NCBI GenBank assembly: GCA_021779415.1
Contig: JAJYAS010000223.1
Span: forward strand, 1 to 6,260
DNA from: Bacillota bacterium
GTDB lineage: Bacteria > Bacillota_B > Desulfitobacteriia > Desulfitobacteriales > Desulfitobacteriaceae
Direction of reading: 5' to 3'
Length of the DNA stretch: 6,260 bases
The position numbers were made by a program, and so were the translations under genes. The notes below the pieces were generated by a model. It did not search any database. It saw only the letters and a list, made by a program, of their open reading frames with translations, and was not told the origin of the DNA. Of this stretch, positions 1 to 5,548 are shown in pieces; position 1 is the stretch's first letter; each line of letters opens with the position of its first letter.

Positions 1-631
1 CTAACGATAGATAGGCGCCACCCGCGCCAGCTAGCATACCTCCGACAATAACAGCAGCATACCGAACAAAGAAGATGTTGTGTCCTAGAGCATCTACTGC
101 CGATGGATTTTCACCTGCTGCCCTAAGAAGAAGTCCCATTTTTGTTTTGTAAAAGACAAACCACAGTATGGCAACCAAAATGACGCTGAGATAAACCATA
201 ATATCTTGTTTAAAAAAGATATTACCGATGACAGGAATTTGGGATAAAAGCGGGACGGCAACTGCCTTAAACGTCGAGGTGGGTGGAATTCCCACTAAGC
301 CACGTCCAAGGTAGGCGGACAGGCCCGTACCGAAAATAGTCAGCGCAAGGCCACTCGCCACCTGATTCGCTCGAAAACCGATGGTGATGACCGCATGAAT
401 TAGTGCCATAAGTCCACCCGCGATCAAGGCAACTAACAGTCCAAGCCATTTATTTTCTGTAAAAGTGCCCACGTAAAAAGCACTAACAGCCCCCACGAGC
501 ATCATGCCTTCAACGCCTAGATTCAGGATGCCGGAACGCTCGGCAATGACTTCACCAAGAGAAGCATATAAAATCGGAGTGCCTGCAACGACTCCAGCTG
601 CAAGGATGGCGATTATATAATTCAAATCCAT
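1..631 (-). CDS. BMP-type nucleoside ABC importer, second permease subunit (partial, C-terminus beyond window start)
   Basis: Membrane permease of the BPD_transp_2 family, NupQ/YufQ-like, which would form half of the channel of a nucleoside-type importer. The first 210 residues are visible and the frame is open to base 1. Full-length relatives have a little over 300 residues, so about a third is missing. The sequence is a succession of hydrophobic segments. The family hallmark ERSGILNLGVEGMML is at residues 31-45, a conserved NQVASGLALTIFGTGLS stretch at 89-105, and a cytoplasmic loop MGLLLRAAGENPSAVDALG at 165-183, the probable contact with the ATPase. The ATG at 631-629 is preceded by AGAAGG about 9 nt upstream and lies 4 nt after the stop of the preceding permease gene, so it is the last visible cistron of one operon. 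Substrate is inferred from family, not shown by sequence. Confidence 0.93.
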   Translation of the reverse strand, partial: MDLNYIIAILAAGVVAGTPILYASLGEVIAERSGILNLGVEGMMLVGAVSAFYVGTFTENKWLGLLVALIAGGLMALIHAVITIGFRANQVASGLALTIFGTGLSAYLGRGLVGIPPTSTFKAVAVPLLSQIPVIGNIFFKQDIMVYLSVILVAILWFVFYKTKMGLLLRAAGENPSAVDALGHNIFFVRYAAVIVGGMLAGAGGAYLSL

Positions 632-635
632 ACCG

Positions 636-1709
636 TCATGCCTTCTTTCTTACCAAACGGTAATTGTTAAAGACTTCACCTGCCAGCACGAAGAACAGAA
701 TCGAGCCCTGAAACATGGACACCATGCTCGACGGAAAACCGGAGGTTTGCAGACTAAAGCCACCCACCAGTAGCCCTCCCATTAGAAAGGATACGAGCAG
801 GATACTAATGGGATTCAGCCGGGCAAGCAAGGCAATGAGTATGGCTGTATAGCCATAGCCTGGAGAAATTGTCTGCTGCAACCGATGAAGCACGCCTGAA
901 ACCTCAGCCATTCCCGCAATTCCCGATATGGCCCCACTTAAAAACATCACCAGCAATACATTTTTGACATAACTCATGCCAGCATAATCGGCCGCCTTGC
1001 GGCTGGAGCCACTGACGCGGATCTCATATCCCCACTTGGAATATTTAATAAGGAAGAACATCAATGTGGCAATGATCAACAGAAGAAAAATGGCGTAACT
1101 GATACGAGTGTTGCCGAAAACAGGGATGGTCGCGCTCTCAGGAAATTGTTTCGTGAGTGGAAAGTTGTTTCCCTTAGGGTCTTTCCAAGGACCATAAACA
1201 AGATACGCAATCCAAAAATAAGCTACATAGTTCAGTAAGAGCGAACTAATGGTTTCGTTAACATTCCAGAACGCTTTCGGAATGGCCGGAATCAAGGCCC
1301 AAAGCCCGCCACAAATAAAGCCTGCAAGCAACATGAGTGGAAGCATGATAAGTATTGGCAGGTTCGAAAAAAACAGAGCGAAATAGGTTGCACCGAAAGC
1401 GCCCATATAAAATTGGCCTTCCGCCCCGATGTTCCATAATTGCATGCGGAAAGCTAGTGAAACCCCCAGCGAGCAAAGTGCAAGAGGAATCATTTCTACT
1501 AGCGTTTCGCTGAGGCCATAGATTGAGCCGACGGAGGATTGAAAAATCTCACTATAGAGCTTCACCGGGTCTTTTCCGGTGACAAACACAAAAAGTCCCG
1601 CGAATAGTAGGCCCAGCACGATGGAGGTCACGGAGATGATGACCTTCTTCAGGGCAGAGCTTGTATTTGTCTTTTTAATCTCCCAACTTCCCAACAGTTT
1701 AAGATTCAT
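636..1709 (-). CDS. BMP-type nucleoside ABC importer, first permease subunit
   Basis: Permease of the BPD_transp_2 family, NupP/YufP-like, 357 residues, a normal full length. It should pair with the smaller permease encoded directly downstream to form an asymmetric channel in the cytoplasmic membrane. Visible signs: a short basic N-terminus, a first membrane segment at about residues 23-45, an extracytoplasmic stretch, then the family hallmark WNIGAEGQ at 92-99, NETISSLLLNYVA at 151-163, further membrane segments, and a cytoplasmic loop around 226-245 (GYEIRVSGSSRKAADYAGM) likely to contact the ATPase. The ATG at 1709-1707 lies inside the end of the ATPase gene (11-bp overlap), with AAAGG about 10 nt upstream, which points to translational coupling. 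The stop is 4 nt before the next permease start. The family assignment is secure; the nucleoside substrate is inferred from family. Confidence 0.95.
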   Translation of the reverse strand: MNLKLLGSWEIKKTNTSSALKKVIISVTSIVLGLLFAGLFVFVTGKDPVKLYSEIFQSSVGSIYGLSETLVEMIPLALCSLGVSLAFRMQLWNIGAEGQFYMGAFGATYFALFFSNLPILIMLPLMLLAGFICGGLWALIPAIPKAFWNVNETISSLLLNYVAYFWIAYLVYGPWKDPKGNNFPLTKQFPESATIPVFGNTRISYAIFLLLIIATLMFFLIKYSKWGYEIRVSGSSRKAADYAGMSYVKNVLLVMFLSGAISGIAGMAEVSGVLHRLQQTISPGYGYTAILIALLARLNPISILLVSFLMGGLLVGGFSLQTSGFPSSMVSMFQGSILFFVLAGEVFNNYRLVRKKA

Positions 1710-3219
1710 GAAGATCTACCTTTCTTTTTCCGGCCATCATCAGGCCGATTTCTTCACGCGTTGTTTCACTCGGATTTACAACGCCCATGATTTCACCCCC
1801 GTGCATTACAATGATGCGATCCGTCATGGAAAGAAGGTCTTCCAGATCCTCAGAAATAAGGAGCACTGCCTTGCCCTTTTCGCTCTGCTCTATGAGTAGT
1901 CGTTTGACATAATCGGTCGCACCGATATCAAGGCCACGCATCGGATATACCGCAACAATCAGCTTTGGATCGGAATCTATTTCACGTGCTAGTAGAAGTT
2001 TCTGGATGTTCCCACCAGACATCATTTTAACAGGGTTATCCGTACTTGCTAACCTCACATCAAATTTTTGAATCAACCGATCGGTGTCATTTCTAACTTT
2101 ATCCCAATGGACAAAGGAACCCCGATACTTGCGATAACTTTTAAGCGCCATATTTTCATACGCGTTAAGGTCCGTCACAAGCCCAGTTGTCATGCGATCC
2201 TCTGGCACATAGCTGATGCCAAGATCAATTCGCTTTTTACGGCCGGATTTTGTGCAGTCCTTTCCGCAAAAAGAAAGGCTTCCCATTTGGACCGAACGCA
2301 AGCCTGCAACCGCTTCCGCAAGTTCCTTCTGGCCGTTTCCGTCAACGCCCGCAACGCCAAGTATTTCTCCGTCATATATATCGATCGAAATATTATTCAA
2401 TTTCAGCAAACCATTGTTGCCCAAAGCCGACACCTTATCCAAGGACATAATTTTATCTTCTTTTCGGTAGGATTTCTTTTTCACCATATCGCTTATATTT
2501 CTGCCCACCATCATTTTAGCAAGCTCTTTTTCATTCGTAGTTTCGGTATAAACAGTACCTATAGATTTACCGTCCCGCAAAACAGTAATGCGATTCGTAT
2601 TTTCCAATACCTCATTCATTTTATGAGAAATAAGGATCACGGATTTCCCACTTTTCACCATCTTCAGAAGCGTCTCATAGAGAACATTTGCTTCCTGAGG
2701 TGTCAGAACAGCGGTCGGTTCATCAAGTATCAAAACCTTGGCACCTAGCAGTAGTAATTTGATGATTTCCACCCTCTGTTGCTCCCCTACCGAGAGTTGC
2801 CAAATTTTCGCCTTGGGATCAATAGAAAGTCCGAAAGCTTCCGATTGCTTGATAATTTGCTGCTCGATCTCTTTTAGATTGTAAATCTGTTTCAGTCCCT
2901 TGATACTGAGCATGACGTTTTCTGCCACCGTAAATGGCTGAACAAGCTTGAAATGCTGATGCACCATACCAATGCCGTAATTGACAGCATCTTTCGGCGA
3001 CGAAAAATCAGTCTTTTTGCCTTCAATGTAGATGTCACCCCCGTCAGGACGATAGAGACCTGTGAGCACGCTCATCAACGTGCTTTTACCCGCCCCGTTT
3101 TCACCCAGCAGAGCGTGAATTTCGCCAGAGTTTACGTCAAACGAAACCTGATCATTGGCCAGGATGCCCGGAAATTCTTTTATGATTTTACGCATTTCCA
3201 CTATGGGTGCATTTCCCAT
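1699..3219 (-). CDS. BMP-type nucleoside ABC importer, fused two-domain ATPase
   Basis: Cytoplasmic ATPase with two ABC domains in one chain (506 residues from the chosen start), NupO/YufO-like and of the RbsA/sugar-importer type. Domain 1 is complete: Walker A GENGAGKST (39-47), Q-loop glutamine 88, signature LSVGEQQR (142-149), Walker B LILDEP (163-168), H-loop histidine 199. Domain 2 is degenerate: GVDGNGQKEL (291-300) replaces Walker A without the lysine-serine pair, YVPEDR is at 337-342, an intact signature MSGGNIQK at 400-407, and the Walker B region reads VYPMRGLD (about 424-431) without acidic residues before the proline. Degeneracy of domain 2 is known for this family, so probably only one site hydrolyses ATP efficiently. 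I chose ATG 3219 because AAAGGG lies 8 nt upstream. The frame stays open to 3285, but that 22-residue extension would run through a strong intercistronic hairpin. The gene overlaps permease 1 by 11 bp. Confidence 0.95.
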   Translation of the reverse strand: MGNAPIVEMRKIIKEFPGILANDQVSFDVNSGEIHALLGENGAGKSTLMSVLTGLYRPDGGDIYIEGKKTDFSSPKDAVNYGIGMVHQHFKLVQPFTVAENVMLSIKGLKQIYNLKEIEQQIIKQSEAFGLSIDPKAKIWQLSVGEQQRVEIIKLLLLGAKVLILDEPTAVLTPQEANVLYETLLKMVKSGKSVILISHKMNEVLENTNRITVLRDGKSIGTVYTETTNEKELAKMMVGRNISDMVKKKSYRKEDKIMSLDKVSALGNNGLLKLNNISIDIYDGEILGVAGVDGNGQKELAEAVAGLRSVQMGSLSFCGKDCTKSGRKKRIDLGISYVPEDRMTTGLVTDLNAYENMALKSYRKYRGSFVHWDKVRNDTDRLIQKFDVRLASTDNPVKMMSGGNIQKLLLAREIDSDPKLIVAVYPMRGLDIGATDYVKRLLIEQSEKGKAVLLISEDLEDLLSMTDRIIVMHGGEIMGVVNPSETTREEIGLMMAGKRKVDLHES

Positions 3220-3238
3220 TGGCCTCACCCTTTCAAAG

Positions 3239-3280
3239 GTTACCACAAACCGGCGAGAGTCTCGCCGGTTTGTGGGTAAC
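3239..3280 (-). promoter_or_regulatory. intercistronic stem-loop between lipoprotein and ATPase genes
   Basis: A near-perfect inverted repeat: GTTAC plus CCACAAACCGGCGAG pairs with its complement across a 3-nt loop (3258-3260), with one bulged base at 3276. That gives about 20 base pairs, GC-rich at the centre. It occupies most of the 84-bp gap between the lipoprotein stop (3304) and the ATPase start (3219). No T-run follows on the minus strand (the sequence continues GTAACCTTTGAAAGG), so it is not a standard intrinsic terminator. Stem-loops after the binding-protein gene are known in other importer operons to stabilise the upstream mRNA, giving excess binding protein over membrane subunits. 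That role here is inference. Confidence 0.7.
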
Positions 3281-3303
3281 ATCATTCTTCTGTTATAGAT
3301 CGG

Positions 3304-4440
3304 TTAAGATTTGGGAATTGATCCCGAGACACCTTTGACAAACCAATTGATAGAAAGGAGCATTTCATCTGTGGCTTTATCGCCCTCTTTGATCTTCAGA
3401 GTGCCGCCCTGATCATAGACTGGTCCTGAGAAAGGATCGAATTTACCAGCCATAATATCCTGTTTTTTGGCCGTTACAGTAGCTTGGAAATCTTTATCAA
3501 CTTTGGAGCTAAAGGGCGTGATATCAATGATACCACCGTCTTTAATTCCGCCAAAGTATTGCGTGGGTTTCCAAGTTTTGTTCATAACTTCCTTGACAAC
3601 TTGCACAAAGTAAGGACCCCAGTTGGAAACATCCCCAACAAGAATAGAATTGGGTGCAAATTTTGACATATCGGAATCGTGACCGACTGCAAGCACACCC
3701 CTATCCTGTGCTGTCTGAGCAAATGTTGGCGAGTCAACATGCATCGCAAGCACGTCTGCACCTGCGTCAATCAGACTGTTGGCAGCAGTTTTTTCTGTTG
3801 CTGGATCGTTCCAAGAATTTGTCCAAACAACCTTAACTTGGACTTTAGGGTTAACCGACTGGGCGCCAAGAGTAAACGCGTCGATATTGCGGATGACTTC
3901 AGGCGTACCGAACGGCGCAAGGAATCCAAGAATATTGCTCTTTGTGTATTTTCCTGCTACCATACCGGTCAGATACCGGGCTTGATAGTCTCGATTGAAA
4001 TATGTGCCCAAATTGTCGGTGGTTTTGTACCCGCTGCAATGTTCAAAGACAACTTTTGGGAACTTCTTAGACACATTGACCATGTAATCCATGTAACCAT
4101 AGCTGGTACCGATAATGATATTATTGCCCTTTTGGGCAAGATCAGTGAAAACACGTTCAGCGTCTGCAGTTTCTGGAACGTTTTCAACAAACGTTGTTTC
4201 GACGTTCTTCATATTAGCTTCGAGGTATTTTCTGCCCTGATCCTGAGCGTAAGTATAGCCGAAGTCACCCACTGGCCCAACATAAACAAAAGCGACCTTG
4301 ATTTTTTGATCCGTAGTTTGATTGCTTCCTTGGGCATCCGGGGTCGCAGGCTTGCTTGCTTGGGAGCACCCGCTGAGTGTCAATGTCATAATAATGGCGA
4401 AGATCAATGTCAAAATACTGGTTTTCCTACCTATTTTCAT
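3304..4440 (-). CDS. BMP family substrate-binding lipoprotein of a nucleoside-type ABC importer
   Basis: Extracytoplasmic binding protein of the BMP/Med/PnrA family, NupN/YufN-like, 378 residues. The N-terminus is a lipoprotein signal: basic MKIGRK, a hydrophobic core, and lipobox LSGC with the acylated cysteine at residue 25. A polar linker (26-45) follows, then the family start IKVAFVYVGPVGDFGYTY (47-64), where Asp59 and Phe60 fall in the region that forms the ligand cleft in relatives. Further family landmarks are WTNSWNDPA (206-214), AMHVDSP (232-238) and AVGHDSDM (251-258), the last near the position of the ribose-contacting acidic residue in characterised relatives. The ATG at 4440 has GGAGG 7 nt upstream. 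It is the first gene of the operon, as usual for the binding protein. PnrA/BmpA-type proteins bind purine nucleosides and NupN serves guanosine uptake in B. subtilis, but other members bind other ligands, so the exact substrate is open. Confidence 0.95.
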   Translation of the reverse strand: MKIGRKTSILTLIFAIIMTLTLSGCSQASKPATPDAQGSNQTTDQKIKVAFVYVGPVGDFGYTYAQDQGRKYLEANMKNVETTFVENVPETADAERVFTDLAQKGNNIIIGTSYGYMDYMVNVSKKFPKVVFEHCSGYKTTDNLGTYFNRDYQARYLTGMVAGKYTKSNILGFLAPFGTPEVIRNIDAFTLGAQSVNPKVQVKVVWTNSWNDPATEKTAANSLIDAGADVLAMHVDSPTFAQTAQDRGVLAVGHDSDMSKFAPNSILVGDVSNWGPYFVQVVKEVMNKTWKPTQYFGGIKDGGIIDITPFSSKVDKDFQATVTAKKQDIMAGKFDPFSGPVYDQGGTLKIKEGDKATDEMLLSINWFVKGVSGSIPKS

Positions 4441-4455
4441 GTTCTTTCCTCCACA
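4441..4455 (-). promoter_or_regulatory. ribosome binding site of the lipoprotein gene
   Basis: Reading the minus strand, GTGGAGGAAAGAAC precedes the ATG. GGAGG is centred about 9 nt from the start codon, the strongest Shine-Dalgarno in the transporter operon. This fits high expression of the binding protein. Confidence 0.8.
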
Positions 4456-4543
4456 TTCTTTTTACTTAGGATTTACCCGCTTGAACAAATCTTTTTTCCA
4501 TCCCTTCTTCCTGACTATACAGTCTAAAATTCACAAAGACTAA

Positions 4544-4699
4544 GTTGCATTGCCGTTTCTGCTTCCTTACTTTTGGACATAATTCTTTTGTAAATCGCCG
4601 TAGTTGCGGAAATCGTGATCACAACCAACTTTGGTACTTTTCAAAATCGCTCTTAGTGATTTAGTTCCGATATTTTCAAAATGCCAGTGGCAATGCAAC
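4544..4699. repeat. MITE-like segment with 11-bp terminal inverted repeats
   Basis: GTTGCATTGCC at 4544-4554 is exactly repeated in inverse orientation as GGCAATGCAAC at 4689-4699, enclosing 156 bp. Inside are degenerate direct repeats with a period of about 59 bp: ACTTTTGG...CTTTTGTAAATCGC starting at 4569 and ACTTTGG...CTTTTCAAAATCGC starting at 4628, with a third partial ATTTTCAAAATGCC at about 4672. No transposase and no clear target-site duplication are visible: left flank GACTAA, right flank CAAATT. It lies inside the untranslated leader of the transporter operon. It could be a small non-autonomous mobile element, a genomic interspersed repeat, or a structured leader RNA closed by the 11-bp helix. 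I cannot choose from one copy. Confidence 0.45.
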
Positions 4700-4726
4700 C
4701 AAATTTTTCAAGCTCACATAAATTAA

Positions 4727-4772
4727 AAAGAAGTTATATTCTCGATTTATGACCGAGAATTATAGCTTCTTT
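4727..4772 (-). terminator. intrinsic terminator-like hairpin (attenuator) in the transporter leader
   Basis: On the minus strand, left arm 4772-4754 (AAAGAAGCTATAATTCTCG) pairs with right arm 4744-4727 (CGAGAATATAACTTCTTT) across a 9-nt loop. The pairing has one bulged A and one C/A mismatch, giving about 17 pairs. The arm ends in a run of five T (4729-4725) followed by AATTT. The stem is AT-rich, so termination may be partial. It lies about 35-80 nt after the predicted transcription start of the transporter promoter, where an attenuator would be expected. The alternative role is terminator of the helicase-Nudix transcript, whose last gene ends about 200 nt upstream and has no better terminator. 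Confidence 0.55.
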
Positions 4773-4794
4773 GCTATAATTATATATTACCTCG
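4758..4794 (-). promoter_or_regulatory. alternative (antiterminator-like) hairpin overlapping the attenuator
   Basis: AATTATAGC (4781-4773) and GCTATAATT (4766-4758) form a perfect 9-bp stem with a 6-nt loop AAAGAA. An outer helix CGAG (4794-4791) with CTCG (4757-4754) can enclose it, leaving a 9-nt one-sided bulge. This structure uses the same bases as the left arm of the terminator-like hairpin, so only one can form at a time. The sequence shows the pairing; regulation by a ligand, protein or ribosome is inference. I do not see the conserved core of purine or preQ1 riboswitches, nor a T-box. Confidence 0.5.
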
Positions 4795-4811
4795 AAATAA
4801 CTACAAACTAA

Positions 4812-4840
4812 ATTATAATAGCTTTTACCCGATAGTTCAA
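4812..4840 (-). promoter_or_regulatory. sigma-A-type promoter of the transporter operon
   Basis: On the minus strand, TTGAAC (4840-4835) and TATAAT (4817-4812) are separated by exactly 17 bp. The -10 is perfect and the -35 matches at four of six positions. Predicted transcription start is at about 4804-4808, leaving a leader of roughly 365 nt before the lipoprotein ATG. It is the best promoter-like sequence I found in the gap and points into the transporter operon. Confidence 0.7.
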
Positions 4841-4967
4841 GTAGTCTAAGCCCAACGAAGTTCTGAAGCAGAAATTATTTAAAAACCATTTTGCGGGACC
4901 AGGCGAGAAATGCTGATCTCTTCTTTTACAATACTCTAATTAGCAGCACAAAAGCCAATTAATCGAT
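4841..4967. other. spacer downstream of the Nudix gene, no feature recognised
   Basis: This is the remainder of the gene-free gap between the Nudix gene and the transporter promoter. I see only weak short dyads, for example TTCTG-CTT-CAGAA on the minus strand near 4861-4873. There is no credible open frame with a ribosome binding site and no canonical terminator hairpin with a T-run. Confidence 0.5.
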
Positions 4968-5531
4968 TTAATATGACAATAGGATTTTTGAAATTAACTT
5001 CCGATATACCTTATGCATATGAAGTTCAGTACTATAAACGTTGATTTCCTCAAGGGGAATCCATTGAACGCCACTATTTTCATCCTCTTTTACAATAAGT
5101 AAGTCGTTATCATCCGCTTCAATTAAATAAGCAACTGATAAATGCAAATGTGGGGAAACATATTTTCCTCTTTTTGTATGTCCTAGCACTGTTAGTATAT
5201 CCAATGAGAAAATATCCAGGGTAATAGGGTGACTATTTATTACCCCAGTTTCCTCCCTCAATTCTTTCATGGCAACCGCTAATAAGTCTTCTTCTCCATC
5301 AGCATGTCCACCTATCCAGGACCAAGAATTGTAAATATTATGATGTATCATTAACACTTTATCTTTTGCCCTATTGACCACGAATGCCGAGCTTGTGATA
5401 TGAGCAACCTCATTATTCCTCGTTAAAACATCATCAAATACTTTTGTACAATACAAGAATACTTCTTTATCTTTTTCTTCTTGCTCATTGTAGGGGGTAT
5501 AGCTTTTTACTGACTCGAAGAAATGCAACAA
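4968..5531 (-). CDS. Nudix hydrolase
   Basis: Small soluble hydrolase of the Nudix superfamily, about 187 residues. The Nudix box is at residues 75-97 from the chosen start: G-x5-E-x7-K-E-L-x-E-E-T-G-V. It matches the consensus G-x5-E-x7-R-E-U-x-E-E-x-G-U except that the first arginine is lysine. The glutamates that bind the catalytic metal are present. It is preceded by WSWIGGHADGEEDLL, with an N-terminal helical region of about 45 residues and a C-terminal WIPLEEI as in many Nudix proteins. Substrate cannot be read from sequence; members cleave nucleoside diphosphates linked to another group. Start choice: the frame begins at GTG 5540, but AGGAGG (5546-5541) directly abuts it, so TTG at 5531 (9-nt spacing) or TTG at 5528 is more likely. 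The ribosome binding site overlaps the helicase stop, so expression is probably coupled. Confidence 0.88.
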   Translation of the reverse strand: MLHFFESVKSYTPYNEQEEKDKEVFLYCTKVFDDVLTRNNEVAHITSSAFVVNRAKDKVLMIHHNIYNSWSWIGGHADGEEDLLAVAMKELREETGVINSHPITLDIFSLDILTVLGHTKRGKYVSPHLHLSVAYLIEADDNDLLIVKEDENSGVQWIPLEEINVYSTELHMHKVYRKLISKILLSY

Positions 5532-5540
5532 AACAACCAC

Positions 5541-5548
5541 CCTCCTAC
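5541..5548 (-). promoter_or_regulatory. ribosome binding site of the Nudix gene overlapping the helicase stop
   Basis: Reading the minus strand, the helicase ends ...TCG TAG and continues GAGG, so TAGGAGG is both the stop codon and a near-perfect Shine-Dalgarno. The spacing to GTG 5540 is zero and to TTG 5531 is 9 nt, which decides for a TTG start. Confidence 0.7.

Noticed and set aside
2068..2748. 226-codon plus-strand open frame opposite the ATPase
   Set aside because: It is the antisense shadow of a gene with unmistakable ABC motifs. The translation shows no recognisable domain and no ribosome binding site was evident.
3220..3285. N-terminal extension of the ATPase to ATG 3285
   Set aside because: The 22 extra residues are encoded by the palindrome and have no ABC-domain character. 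ATG 3219 has a proper ribosome binding site and gives the usual family N-terminus.
3679..4527. 282-codon plus-strand open frame opposite the lipoprotein gene
   Set aside because: Antisense shadow: the minus-strand frame has a lipobox and BMP motifs, while this translation is rich in Cys, His and Trp without recognisable domains.
4513..4541. Short dyad GACTATACAGTC and repeated AGTCT/AGACT near the lipoprotein gene, with TATAGT as a possible -10
   Set aside because: Stems are only 4-5 bp and no acceptable -35 lies 16-18 bp upstream. It is too weak to call an operator or promoter.
4665..4685. PurBox-like sequence ATATCGGAACTAA on the minus strand
   Set aside because: It has an interior mismatch to the CCGAAC core, only one box is present, and it lies far downstream of the promoter, whereas PurR sites are paired with fixed spacing.
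4567..4698. Open minus-strand frame of 43 codons from a TTG to TAA within the inverted-repeat element
   Set aside because: There is no ATG, no Shine-Dalgarno before the TTG, and the composition follows the repeat structure. I treat it as chance or a gene remnant too short to identify.
4720..4810. Purine riboswitch upstream of the nucleoside-type importer
   Set aside because: I searched the leader for the conserved junction sequences (TNTACC and the TATGA-like closing strand around P2/P3) and did not find them in the right arrangement.
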